42,489 nucleotides of DNA from Prevotella sp. Its GTDB lineage: Bacteria; Bacteroidota; Bacteroidia; Bacteroidales; Bacteroidaceae. Below are positions 21,971 through 31,266 of the stretch, piece after piece. The DNA lies in contig JAILMS010000060.1 of assembly GCA_024692385.1 (NCBI GenBank), positions 1-42,489 on the forward strand. Reading direction: 5' to 3'. The notes under the pieces are model-generated. The model did no database searches and was not told where the DNA came from. It saw only the letters and a list, made by a program, of their open reading frames with translations. Numbering within the stretch: the first letter of the stretch is position 1; each line of letters starts with the position of its first letter. Both the position numbers and the translations under genes were made by a program.

Positions 21971-23918
21971 AACGCAACATTTGTTGAACATAACTCTCAG
22001 AATAGTCTAACTGAATATCACAGATATTTCCACACTCATCCATAACGGGTTTCATTTGAGGATTAAGGAAGCCTTTATAGGGGGCGAGATTAAGTTTTTT
22101 ATAGCGCTCTATCACTTCTGTGTGCAAGTCTGCATCAACTTTCACCGCATAGCGCTCTACCAATTGTCTGGCAGCCTCAAAGTCACCCTCACTCTTGATA
22201 CGCTGAATTTCTGCCAGAAGACGGGCAAATAGTGTGCGCAGGGCTTCATAGTTACTAATACGTACAAAGGTTTTCCCATCATGTTTCTCTAGTTGGATGA
22301 CATCGCCTTGTTCATAGCACCAATGAGCTATCAGTGCACGATTACGCATATGTGCCTCTTCTATCTGATGTCCAGGTTCAATACGAATCAGTTGCGTCAT
22401 CAAACCATTCATGATATAACTGTAATATTGTGCCTTATAAGCCTTATCATCCTGCAGCAGCCCTAATTCCACGAGTTTCTGGTCGGCAATATAGTAGAGT
22501 CCGAAGAGATCAGCACGAGCCTCCTCAATAGTATTTCCGTAAGCTTTCAGTGCATCAGAATCGGTACCAGGCAATAGTTGTCCACTACCATGCCCCAGAC
22601 ATTCATGCAAGTCGGTATGCAAATCATCACATGCGTCACCGTATTTTTCGATCAATGCCAGCGTTTCTGCATCAATGACGAATTCCTCTTTAAAGCCATT
22701 ACCATGAGCAGCCTTATTGTAAGCATCAGTAATATTTGAAATGGTAATACTCTTACTACCATGTTCAGCACGTATCCAGTCAGCATTGGGTAAGTTAATA
22801 CCAATAGCTGTTGAAGGGTATTCGTCGCCACCTAGCATAGCAGCACAGATAGCATTGGCAGTAACACCCTTTACATGTGGTTTACGGAAACGAGGGTCCA
22901 CGGGTGAATGGTCCTCGAACCACTGTGCATTCTGACTAATGGCTTGCGTGCGCTTAGTGGCATCCAGATCTTTGTATTCTACAATACCTTCCCACGAGCC
23001 TTTCAGTCCCAACGGATCGCCATAGACCTCAATAAAGCCATTGACAAAGTCTACCCTTCCCTCGTGTTCGCCAACCCATTCAATACAGTAGTCGTTGAAC
23101 ACCTGCAAATCACCTGTCTGATAATATTTGATAAGCAGTTCTATCACATGCTGCTGACGAGGATTCTCCGCTACCGTCAGTGCTTTCTCCAACCAGTAGA
23201 CAATCTGACGGATAGCATTTTCATAACGGCCACCAACTTTCCACACATCTTCACGAATGGTATCACCATCTTTGACGAGTGTTGAATTTAAGCCATAGGA
23301 AGCAGGAGTTGGATTATTGGCATCAGCTGCTTTCTGCTGGGCGTAGAAGGCTTCAGCCTCCTGTTGCGTCACGCCCTCATAGAAATTACAGGCAGAGGTC
23401 TGTATCAAATCGGCACCATCAGCCTTATTGACACGCTTGGGCAGCACTGTAGGGTCGAAGATAACGGGAAACAACTCGTCACACAATTGTTCTACTGTTT
23501 CCCCAGAACGCAAAGGGAGTTTTGCCATCTCAACCTGCCGCAACACCCTACGCAGATAGTCTGCACTGAATGTCGGAAGGAACTTCTCCGAACCATAATG
23601 ATGGTAGATTCCGTTAGAGAACCATACACGCTTGAGATAGACTTCCAGAGCGCGGAAGTCATCATTGTCGTGATCAATGGTCTGCTCATTATACACTGCC
23701 TCCAGCATCTTACGGATGCGAAGGTTGTATTTTCCAAACTGGTCGAAAGAAATGTCGCGCCCATAGAGCGTGGCTTTCGACAGGTAATATATCAATTTTT
23801 TCTGCAACAAAGACAATTGCTCAAATCCGTTTAAGCGGTATCTGAGCAATTGAATGTCCGCAAAACACTCTTTGACTATATAGTCAAAGTGTGGCGTACA
23901 ATCATCCGAATAGTTCAT
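21945..23918 (-). CDS. Dipeptidyl-peptidase III-like metallopeptidase (M49 family)
   Basis: HECLGHGSGQ (HEXXGH zinc motif) with downstream EEARADLFGLYY. Confidence 0.9.
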   Translation of the reverse strand: MNYSDDCTPHFDYIVKECFADIQLLRYRLNGFEQLSLLQKKLIYYLSKATLYGRDISFDQFGKYNLRIRKMLEAVYNEQTIDHDNDDFRALEVYLKRVWFSNGIYHHYGSEKFLPTFSADYLRRVLRQVEMAKLPLRSGETVEQLCDELFPVIFDPTVLPKRVNKADGADLIQTSACNFYEGVTQQEAEAFYAQQKAADANNPTPASYGLNSTLVKDGDTIREDVWKVGGRYENAIRQIVYWLEKALTVAENPRQQHVIELLIKYYQTGDLQVFNDYCIEWVGEHEGRVDFVNGFIEVYGDPLGLKGSWEGIVEYKDLDATKRTQAISQNAQWFEDHSPVDPRFRKPHVKGVTANAICAAMLGGDEYPSTAIGINLPNADWIRAEHGSKSITISNITDAYNKAAHGNGFKEEFVIDAETLALIEKYGDACDDLHTDLHECLGHGSGQLLPGTDSDALKAYGNTIEEARADLFGLYYIADQKLVELGLLQDDKAYKAQYYSYIMNGLMTQLIRIEPGHQIEEAHMRNRALIAHWCYEQGDVIQLEKHDGKTFVRISNYEALRTLFARLLAEIQRIKSEGDFEAARQLVERYAVKVDADLHTEVIERYKKLNLAPYKGFLNPQMKPVMDECGNICDIQLDYSESYVQQMLRYGQEYGTL

Positions 23919-23926
23919 TGTGTGTT

Positions 23927-24382
23927 TTAAAGCGTTTTCTTTTCGTGTTTGACCTTCTCGGCAGGGTGCTGAGCCAGATGCTGCAGACGATATTCACGAG
24001 GCGTCATACGCATCAGCTTGTAGAATGAAGCATAGAAAGACTGTCGATTGGCAAAACCTACCATATCACTTACCTCTTCCATGCGCAGATTCTGATACCT
24101 GCGGTCAACCAGAATAGTCATCGCTTCCTCTATTCGGAACTTGTTGACGAAAGAAGTATAGTTCATGTGGAAACGTACATTCACCACTGCAGAGATATAG
24201 CGCGTATTAGTGCCTAAATCTTCTGCAAGCTTCTTGGCAGAATAGTCCTTATCCTTATACTTCTTCTCCATCACGATGATATTCAGGATTTTCTCCTTCA
24301 TTTCATCCATCAACTTAGGGCTGACGAGACTGCGATATACAGCCTCTTTAGCTTTTTTCTCTGTAATATTATACTTTGCCAT
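23927..24382 (-). CDS. AraC-type HTH regulator
   Basis: MNYTSFVNKFRIEEAMTILVDRRYQNLRMEEVSDMVGFANRQSFYASFYKLMRMTPREYR. Confidence 0.88.
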   Translation of the reverse strand: MAKYNITEKKAKEAVYRSLVSPKLMDEMKEKILNIIVMEKKYKDKDYSAKKLAEDLGTNTRYISAVVNVRFHMNYTSFVNKFRIEEAMTILVDRRYQNLRMEEVSDMVGFANRQSFYASFYKLMRMTPREYRLQHLAQHPAEKVKHEKKTL

Positions 24383-24416
24383 ACCCTGTGAAGAATTTAT
24401 TTACATAATTCATTTG

Positions 24417-24424
24417 CAAATATA
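24417..24424 (-). promoter_or_regulatory. -7 element TATATTTG for AraC-type gene
   Basis: CAAATATA on + strand upstream of 24382. Confidence 0.45.
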
Positions 24425-24535
24425 CAAAAAAAAATAATACAAGTGTTATTATTATCCAAAAAAATGATTAATTTTGTCGAAAATTTATGATTTAAAGCCA
24501 AATATGGCCATTTCGAACGCTAATTTTCTTAACAA

Positions 24536-25345
24536 ATGATCTATTATTTCACTGGAACAGGTAATACAAGGTGGGTAGCCAGGCAGATTTCTGAAGCCCT
24601 CGGAGAAGAGCTACTATATATTCCTCAACTCATCAAGGAGGGACACTATCAGTTTGAGCTCCAAGAGAATGAACGAATAGGTTTCTGCTTTCCTACGCAT
24701 GGGTGGCAACCACCTAAAATCGTGAGGGAATTTATCAGGCAACTGGCGCTGAAAGGCAACTCTCACCACTACTGCTGGGCACTGACGACGTGCGGCGACA
24801 ACATAGGCGAGACCATGAGTATCTTCAACAAGGATCTAGCCCAAAACAAGGCGCTACATACGAAAGACGGCAGTCCATTGCAAGCAGAGAGCGTATTCTC
24901 AGTGATTATGCCAGAGACGTATATTTGTCTGCCATTCATGAAGACCGACCCAATAGACAAGGAACGTCAGAAGATTGCAAACGCCAAAGAGCAGTTACAT
25001 CACATTGTCAGCATCATCAAAGAATGCAAACACGGCATTGAGGAGCTAGAGAAAGGTGCAACTCCCCGACTCTACTCATATGTCATCGGTGCATACTTCA
25101 ACCAGAAGATGATTACCGACAAGAAGTTCACCGTAGACGAAGACGTATGTATTCACTGCGGTAAGTGCAGCAAAGTATGTCCTGTCGACAACATCGAGGG
25201 TGCAACACCCATCTGGCTACACAATGGAAAGTGTACCTGTTGTTTGGCTTGCTATCACTACTGTCCTGTGCATGCCATCAACTATGGCAACATCACAAGA
25301 AAGCGAGACCAGTACTACTTCAATAGACGCGGGGACCAAAAATAG
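24536..25345 (+). CDS. EFR1-family flavodoxin/ferredoxin protein
   Basis: YYFTGTGNTRWVARQI flavodoxin loop; CIHCGKCSKVCPVDNI and CTCCLACYHYCPVHAI 4Fe-4S motifs. Confidence 0.9.
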   Translation: MIYYFTGTGNTRWVARQISEALGEELLYIPQLIKEGHYQFELQENERIGFCFPTHGWQPPKIVREFIRQLALKGNSHHYCWALTTCGDNIGETMSIFNKDLAQNKALHTKDGSPLQAESVFSVIMPETYICLPFMKTDPIDKERQKIANAKEQLHHIVSIIKECKHGIEELEKGATPRLYSYVIGAYFNQKMITDKKFTVDEDVCIHCGKCSKVCPVDNIEGATPIWLHNGKCTCCLACYHYCPVHAINYGNITRKRDQYYFNRRGDQK

Positions 25346-25994
25346 TTGTTCCCACGCGTACCATCGTAGAATCTTCCTCAATAGCCAGCGGGTAGTCGTG
25401 ACTCATGCCCCATGAGCGCTCACAGAAATAGTCTTTGTCAGCAAAATAAGCATCCTTCAGTTCATAGAAGAGAGTCTTTGCCTGACGGAACTCACTGCGT
25501 ATCTGCTCCATATCCTCGACATAAGAGGCCATCATCATCAAGCCACAGATGCGCACATGACTTAGCAAACGCCACTCACCATCAGCCAACAGCTGACGGC
25601 AGGCATCAGGTGTCAGTCCGTATTTCGTTTCCTCTTCAGCGATGTGCAATTCCAGGAGTACATCTATCACGCGCTCACACTTGGCAGCCTGCTTATCTAT
25701 TTCTTTTAAGAGTTTCAGCGAGTCTACAGCCTCAATCATAGTGACATATGGTGCAATATACTTCACCTTATTTGTCTGCAGATGACCGATGAAATGCCAC
25801 TGGATATCGTTAGGAAGCGTTTCATGCTTCAGCCGCAATTCCTGCTCATGGCTCTCACCGAAGATGCGCTGGCCTTCCTCGTAAGCAGCCTCAATATATT
25901 CGTTGGGATGATACTTGCTAATTGCCACAAGGCGGACGCCCTGTGGCAAATTACCCAATACCTGCTTCAGATTTCCTTTAACGTCGTACATCAT
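25320..25994 (-). CDS. YggS/PLPBP-family PLP-binding protein
   Basis: LVAISKYHPNEYIEAAYEEGQRIFGESHEQEL, WHFIGHLQTNKVKYI, SWGMSHDYPLAIEEDSTMVRVGTTIFG. Confidence 0.93.
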   Translation of the reverse strand: MMYDVKGNLKQVLGNLPQGVRLVAISKYHPNEYIEAAYEEGQRIFGESHEQELRLKHETLPNDIQWHFIGHLQTNKVKYIAPYVTMIEAVDSLKLLKEIDKQAAKCERVIDVLLELHIAEEETKYGLTPDACRQLLADGEWRLLSHVRICGLMMMASYVEDMEQIRSEFRQAKTLFYELKDAYFADKDYFCERSWGMSHDYPLAIEEDSTMVRVGTTIFGPRVY

Positions 25995-26470
25995 CCCTCA
26001 TATTCGGGCTTGTCGTCATGTTTTTCTTTACCATATTCAAAGACATCCATCAGGGTTGTCTCAGCAACAGAGGCGATGACATAGTCAATCATCGTGCCGC
26101 CCATTACCTCATCAACATTCTTCACAGCACCATTCAGCGTACCAGCCTGTACGAGATAGTTGACGTTAGAACGCTTCTCCTTCTCCGTCTTCTCATCGAT
26201 GGTAATAAACTGCAGCTTGCACTTATACCAACGATCAGCCAGTTCCTCATCAGAGAAGAAAATCTCCCCATAAGGAGCAATCTTAATATCTTTAACAGTG
26301 AACTCACCACTGATATAGCTTGACATCTCTTCCATAATGCGCTTCTCAGCCTCGGTAAAGCTGAGGGCATCAACTACATAGTTTTCTGTAACTTTCTTCT
26401 GCAAGCCGTCCTCCATTACTTTCTCATAGGCGATCTTGCATTCAAACCAAATTGCTGTTCTTGATCTCAT
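25991..26470 (-). CDS. DUF4494 domain protein
   Basis: WFECKIAYEKVMEDGLQKKVTENYVVDALSFTEAEKRI...WYKCKLQFITIDEKTEKEK. Confidence 0.75.
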   Translation of the reverse strand: MRSRTAIWFECKIAYEKVMEDGLQKKVTENYVVDALSFTEAEKRIMEEMSSYISGEFTVKDIKIAPYGEIFFSDEELADRWYKCKLQFITIDEKTEKEKRSNVNYLVQAGTLNGAVKNVDEVMGGTMIDYVIASVAETTLMDVFEYGKEKHDDKPEYEG

Positions 26471-26492
26471 ATCTTTTATTAATTCTCTATTT

Positions 26493-27719
26493 TTATTTAT
26501 TGTTCTTCAACTGTTTCTTTTTCTCGTTGGTGACGCGATCAATAATCTCGCTGGCAATCAACTGAGCACGTTCAGGAGTCAAGCTGGCTTCAGCACCCAT
26601 CTTCTGCTGCATCTTCATTAATTCTTCGATGGTAGCCTGACTCTCTGCAGCAAATGCCTTCTCCGTCGTGTTCATATATTCCTTATTATAAATCCTCGAG
26701 AGAATGCGGTCTGCCTCTTTCTCATAGTTTTTGCGGAAGATTTCCTCAGCCTTGGCCTGATAGACACGATGCGCCTCCTGGTCTTCCTCCGTCAGGGAGT
26801 CTGCACTGACTACCCCCAAGTCCTCTGGCTTAAAGCCATCATCCAACAGGTCATCGGTAGCCTGACGAGGAGCAGGTTTCACGAACTCTACCTGCGTAGG
26901 TTCCGGAAATAGCTCCAGATATAGTTCCAAGACTACGAGGGCCACGATGACAGCTGCAACAAACATCATCACAGAACGCATCATGCTACGACGCGACTGT
27001 ACTGCTTTCCACAATGCCTGCGGCGTATCATAACGATCCTCCGGCTTCTCACTGGTAGCTTTCTTCAAGGCGTTGCGATACTCTACCGTCATTCCGGCAT
27101 GCTGGAAGATAGTCTCCATAAACTTACCGATGGAGTACACATCACAACGGTCGTCAATGGTTCCATGATCCAACACCTCAGGAGCAACGAATACAGCATC
27201 GTCACCATAAAGGGCACGCTGATCACTCATCGCCAGATAGAACGAACCATGAGAAAGCAACATAACAGCATGGTCACCCTTGCGTACCAGTACCGACTTT
27301 GGCGAATAGCACACATGCTGAATGCCCTGACTATGAAGGTAGGTGGTGATATCCACCAACGCCTGCAGCGTATTGTCCACAAACCCCTTCTCAGCAACAA
27401 TGGCAGGATTCTCATTGAGCAACTGCTCCATCGATAAGAATACGCCCGACTCTATCTCCAGACGCTCTATCTCACCGCTATCATTCATCACAGGAGTATA
27501 GTGCAACTGATGGCGATTCACCAATGTATTGTTGCGCTCACATTCTGTCTTCAGTGCTCCAGAGAATGCGATACTGCTGTTCAGTTCCGGACGGATATTG
27601 ACAACCGCACGGTATTTCCCATCGATTTGAACACGATAATATTCACCGATGGGAAGAAGCGTCCTATTCAGCTTCCCCTCATTTTTAGCAGCCAGCATTT
27701 CTTCGAAGTTCATAGCCAT
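26493..27719 (-). CDS. Protein kinase-like (probable pseudokinase) single-pass membrane protein
   Basis: APEVLD and CDVYSIGKFMETI, EKPEDRYDTPQALW kinase-fold motifs; TM VMMFVAAVIVALVVLELYLEL; HRD and DFG motifs absent; promoter just upstream of 27719 favours this start over 27761. Confidence 0.75.
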   Translation of the reverse strand: MAMNFEEMLAAKNEGKLNRTLLPIGEYYRVQIDGKYRAVVNIRPELNSSIAFSGALKTECERNNTLVNRHQLHYTPVMNDSGEIERLEIESGVFLSMEQLLNENPAIVAEKGFVDNTLQALVDITTYLHSQGIQHVCYSPKSVLVRKGDHAVMLLSHGSFYLAMSDQRALYGDDAVFVAPEVLDHGTIDDRCDVYSIGKFMETIFQHAGMTVEYRNALKKATSEKPEDRYDTPQALWKAVQSRRSMMRSVMMFVAAVIVALVVLELYLELFPEPTQVEFVKPAPRQATDDLLDDGFKPEDLGVVSADSLTEEDQEAHRVYQAKAEEIFRKNYEKEADRILSRIYNKEYMNTTEKAFAAESQATIEELMKMQQKMGAEASLTPERAQLIASEIIDRVTNEKKKQLKNNK

Positions 27720-27740
27720 ACTGTATGATATTTGTGGGCA

Positions 27741-27748
27741 CAAAGGTA
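27741..27748 (-). promoter_or_regulatory. -7 element TACCTTTG for kinase-like gene
   Basis: CAAAGGTA on + strand; extended match AATTATTTTGTACCTTTG. Confidence 0.6.
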
Positions 27749-27790
27749 CAAAATAATTCATAATTATTTAGTGGTGGCAGTATTTTTTTT

Positions 27791-27811
27791 ACTTTTCACT
27801 TTTCACTTTTA
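27791..27811. repeat. Heptamer array ACTTTTC x3
   Basis: ACTTTTC-ACTTTTC-ACTTTTA. Confidence 0.7.
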
Positions 27812-27822
27812 CCTTTTTTTAT

Positions 27823-27830
27823 TACCTTTG
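27823..27830 (+). promoter_or_regulatory. -7 element TACCTTTG for aminotransferase
   Basis: TACCTTTG 27 nt upstream of ATG 27857. Confidence 0.6.
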
Positions 27831-27856
27831 CATGCGATTTACGTAAATTAGACAAC

Positions 27857-29059
27857 ATGCCAGAAATATCAGTACGCGGAATTGAGATGCCCGAGTCACC
27901 TATCAGAAAACTCGCACCTCTTGCTGCCGCAGCCAAGAAACGCGGAACGCGCGTGTATCATCTGAACATCGGACAGCCTGACCTGCCCACACCACAGGTA
28001 GGTCTTGATGCGCTGAAACAGATTGACCGCAACATCCTGGAGTACTCACCGTCACAGGGCTATCAGAGCTATCGCGAAAAATTGGTGGACTACTATGCAA
28101 AGTACAACATCAACGTAACAGCCGATGACATCATTATCACCAGCGGTGGTAGTGAGGCGGTACTCTTTGCTTTCTTGTCATGTCTGAATCCTGGCGATGA
28201 GATTATTGTTCCAGAGCCTGCCTACGCCAACTATATGGCCTTTGCCATCAGCGCTGGAGCAAAAATTCGCACCATTGCGACGACTATTGATGAAGGATTC
28301 TCACTACCTAAGGTGGAGAAATTTGAGGAACTCATCAACGACCGCACGCGTGCCATCATGATTTGCAACCCCAACAACCCGACGGGTTATCTCTATACAC
28401 GTCGTGAAATGAACCAGATTCGCGACTTGGTAAAGAAGTACGACCTGTACCTCTTTTCTGACGAGGTATATCGTGAGTATATCTACACCGGTTCTCCTTA
28501 TATCTCTGCCTGCCATTTGGAAGGCATTGAGCAGAACGTTATCCTTATCGACTCCGTATCAAAGCGCTATTCTGAGTGTGGTATCCGCATTGGAGCCCTG
28601 ATTACAAAGAATGCCGAAGTACGCAAAGCCGTGATGAAGTTCTGTCAGGCTCGCCTCTCTCCTCCCCTCATCGGACAGATTGTGGCAGAGGCTTCGCTCG
28701 ATGCTCCTGAGGAGTACTATCGCGATGTCTACGACGAGTATGTAGAGCGCCGTAAGTGTCTGATTGACGGGCTAAACCGTATTCCGGGCGTTTATTCTCC
28801 TATTCCTATGGGGGCCTTCTATACTGTTGCCAAGCTACCTGTCGACGATGCCGAGAAATTCTGTCGTTGGTGTCTGGCAGAATTTGAGTATGAGGGACAA
28901 ACGGTAATGATGGCTCCTGCTGCAGGTTTCTACACTACTCCTGGTGCCGGCATCAATCAAGTGCGTATCGCTTACGTGCTGAAGAAAGAAGACTTGGAGC
29001 GCGCCCTCGTCGTATTACAGAAGGCGCTTGAGGCCTATCCGGGGAGAGTTGAAGCATGA
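27857..29059 (+). CDS. Class I/II PLP-dependent aminotransferase
   Basis: YHLNIGQPDLPTP, ITSGGSEAVLFAF, NPNNPTGYLYTRREM, DSVSKRYSECGIRIGAL. Confidence 0.93.
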   Translation: MPEISVRGIEMPESPIRKLAPLAAAAKKRGTRVYHLNIGQPDLPTPQVGLDALKQIDRNILEYSPSQGYQSYREKLVDYYAKYNINVTADDIIITSGGSEAVLFAFLSCLNPGDEIIVPEPAYANYMAFAISAGAKIRTIATTIDEGFSLPKVEKFEELINDRTRAIMICNPNNPTGYLYTRREMNQIRDLVKKYDLYLFSDEVYREYIYTGSPYISACHLEGIEQNVILIDSVSKRYSECGIRIGALITKNAEVRKAVMKFCQARLSPPLIGQIVAEASLDAPEEYYRDVYDEYVERRKCLIDGLNRIPGVYSPIPMGAFYTVAKLPVDDAEKFCRWCLAEFEYEGQTVMMAPAAGFYTTPGAGINQVRIAYVLKKEDLERALVVLQKALEAYPGRVEA

Positions 29060-30303
29060 ACTTTCCGCTATTCATAGCCAAACGTATCTATTTTTCTAAG
29101 GGTGACCGCCATGAGGTTAGTCGTCCTGCCATTCGTATTGCAACCATTGGTGTAGCAATAGGACTGGCTGTCATGATTATTACCGTTAGCGTGATCTTTG
29201 GATTCAAGCATACCATCCGCGACAAGGTGGTAGGTTTCGGAAGTCATATCCAGATTACCAATTTTGCCACCCAGCAGACCGCCATACCGGCACCTATCGC
29301 CATCAACGACACGCTGATGCGCCAGCTGAAGAAGATTCCCAATATCCAACAGATAGAGCGCTATACCGTCACACAGGGCATTCTAAAAACAGACAGCGAC
29401 TTCTTAGGTGTTGCCTTCAAAGGTGTTGGCGAAGACTATGACCTATCCTTTATCCGCCAGAACATGCAGGAGGGACAATTACCTACTTTCAGCAGCAAGA
29501 AGAACAGCAACAAGGTGGTTGTATCGCGCAAGATGGCAGACAAGCTACATCTGCATGTGGGCGACAAGGTCTATGCCTACTTCATTGCCTACGATGATGT
29601 CCGTGCCCGACGATTTACTGTCAGTGGCATCTACCAGAGCAATATGAAGCAGTTCGATGATGTATTATGTCTAACCGACCTGCGTACCACCAATCGTTTG
29701 AACGACTGGGAACAAGACCAGTGTAGCGGTGCAGAGATACTGGTAAAAGACTTTGACCGTACCGACGAGACCAATATGGCTGTTGTCGAACTGGTGAAGG
29801 GTTATACCGACCGCTATGGTGAGACGCTCTCCTCGCAAACCATCTTCGAAGCCTATCCGCAGATATTCTCATGGCTCTCCCTGCTGGATATCAATGTGTG
29901 GATTATTTTGGCCCTGATGATTTGTGTGGCAGGCTTTACGATGATTAGCGGACTGCTCATCATTATTTTGGAACGTACACAGATGATTGGCATTCTGAAA
30001 GCTTTAGGAGCACGCAACAAAACGGTGCGCCACACCTTCCTGTGGTTTGCGGCATTCATCATCAGTCAGGGATTGCTCATTGGCGACGTGATTGGTGTTG
30101 GTCTGGTAGTATTGCAACAGCAAACGGGCTTCATCCACCTCGACCCTGCCAGCTATTATGTTGATACGGCACCCATGGAGCTCAACATCCCCATCATCGT
30201 TATTCTCAATGTAGCGACACTGCTCATCTCCGTCTTCGTACTGATAGCACCCAGTTATCTGGTATCACACATTCAGCCAGTCAAAGCAATGCAGTTTGAC
30301 TAG
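29056..30303 (+). CDS. LolC/LolE-like FtsX-family ABC permease
   Basis: N-terminal TM, periplasmic domain, IILERTQMIGILKALGARNKTVRHTFLWFA; ATGA overlap with the upstream aminotransferase. Confidence 0.88.
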   Translation: MNFPLFIAKRIYFSKGDRHEVSRPAIRIATIGVAIGLAVMIITVSVIFGFKHTIRDKVVGFGSHIQITNFATQQTAIPAPIAINDTLMRQLKKIPNIQQIERYTVTQGILKTDSDFLGVAFKGVGEDYDLSFIRQNMQEGQLPTFSSKKNSNKVVVSRKMADKLHLHVGDKVYAYFIAYDDVRARRFTVSGIYQSNMKQFDDVLCLTDLRTTNRLNDWEQDQCSGAEILVKDFDRTDETNMAVVELVKGYTDRYGETLSSQTIFEAYPQIFSWLSLLDINVWIILALMICVAGFTMISGLLIIILERTQMIGILKALGARNKTVRHTFLWFAAFIISQGLLIGDVIGVGLVVLQQQTGFIHLDPASYYVDTAPMELNIPIIVILNVATLLISVFVLIAPSYLVSHIQPVKAMQFD

Positions 30304-30357
30304 TTTACACCTTATTATATATATAGGAGTTAAAAGAGAAGGAGTTAAGATGTGAGG

Positions 30358-31161
30358 TTAGTCCAACTCAAAGGGACCTGTGGGAGTAGTACGCTTGAGC
30401 ACTTCCAAACGGATATCTACTCCTGCAATGATTCCATAGCTGCGCAGCACACTTTCTACCGTCTTTCTTGCCAATTCCGGATGGTTATTTTCCTCGCTGA
30501 GATGACAGAGCCACACATTCTTCAGTTGCTCTGACATATTTTCGGCAATGGCAACACCACAATCATGATTATTCAGGTGGCCCGTACCAGAGAGGATACG
30601 CTCCTTCAGGAATTGCGGATAGGGACCGCCTTGTACCATTTCAATATCATGATTAGCCTCAATAACCAAATGACGCGCCTTACAGATATATTGCTTCATC
30701 TCATCCGTAACACGGCCAGCATCAGTAATCAGACAGAAGTTCGTTCCCTCGGCCTCAATAAAATAGCCCACATTATCAGCGCTGTCATGGGGTACGGCAA
30801 ACGGTGTTACCGTAAAGTCGCCCAATTGCATGGTTTTTCCTTTCTCTACCAAGCCCACCAGTTCCGTAGCCACCTTCTTTACTACACAGTAGTTACGGTT
30901 TATGCCGTCATGCACTTCACGGGTAGCATAGATAGGTACCTGATAGTCGTTACTGAAAGCTCCCACCGACTTGATATGGTCAGCGTGATCGTGGGTCACG
31001 AGCACATGCTTTACGCTGGAAAGACTGACGCCATAGTCGCGACAGGCTTTCTTGAGGCCTCTCAGCCCTACTCCGATATCGATAAGTAGTGCGTCGGTCT
31101 TGGTAGCCAACAGATAGCAGTTTCCGCTGCTTCCACTTCCGAAAGAGATAAACTTCAGCAT
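30358..31161 (-). CDS. MBL-fold metallohydrolase (YycJ/WalJ-like)
   Basis: MLKFISFGSGSSGNCYLLA, HVLVTHDHADHIKSV, HLNNHDCG. Confidence 0.92.
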   Translation of the reverse strand: MLKFISFGSGSSGNCYLLATKTDALLIDIGVGLRGLKKACRDYGVSLSSVKHVLVTHDHADHIKSVGAFSNDYQVPIYATREVHDGINRNYCVVKKVATELVGLVEKGKTMQLGDFTVTPFAVPHDSADNVGYFIEAEGTNFCLITDAGRVTDEMKQYICKARHLVIEANHDIEMVQGGPYPQFLKERILSGTGHLNNHDCGVAIAENMSEQLKNVWLCHLSEENNHPELARKTVESVLRSYGIIAGVDIRLEVLKRTTPTGPFELD

Positions 31162-31182
31162 AGCGATTTTGTAATTTGACTG

Positions 31183-31190
31183 CAAAAGTA
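31183..31190 (-). promoter_or_regulatory. -7 element TACTTTTG for MBL-fold gene
   Basis: CAAAAGTA on + strand; extended AATTATTTTGTACTTTTG. Confidence 0.55.
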
Positions 31191-31234
31191 CAAAATAATT
31201 ATGAATTAAACATTATGCATTGTGAATTATTTTG

Positions 31235-31242
31235 TATCTTTG
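31235..31242 (+). promoter_or_regulatory. -7 element TATCTTTG for lipoprotein gene
   Basis: AATTATTTTGTATCTTTG 25 nt upstream of ATG 31267. Confidence 0.6.
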
Positions 31243-31266
31243 TACGCAAAATCTAACCAAGGAACA

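Noticed and set aside
23364-23834. 156-aa + ORF
   Set aside because: Antisense to the M49 peptidase gene
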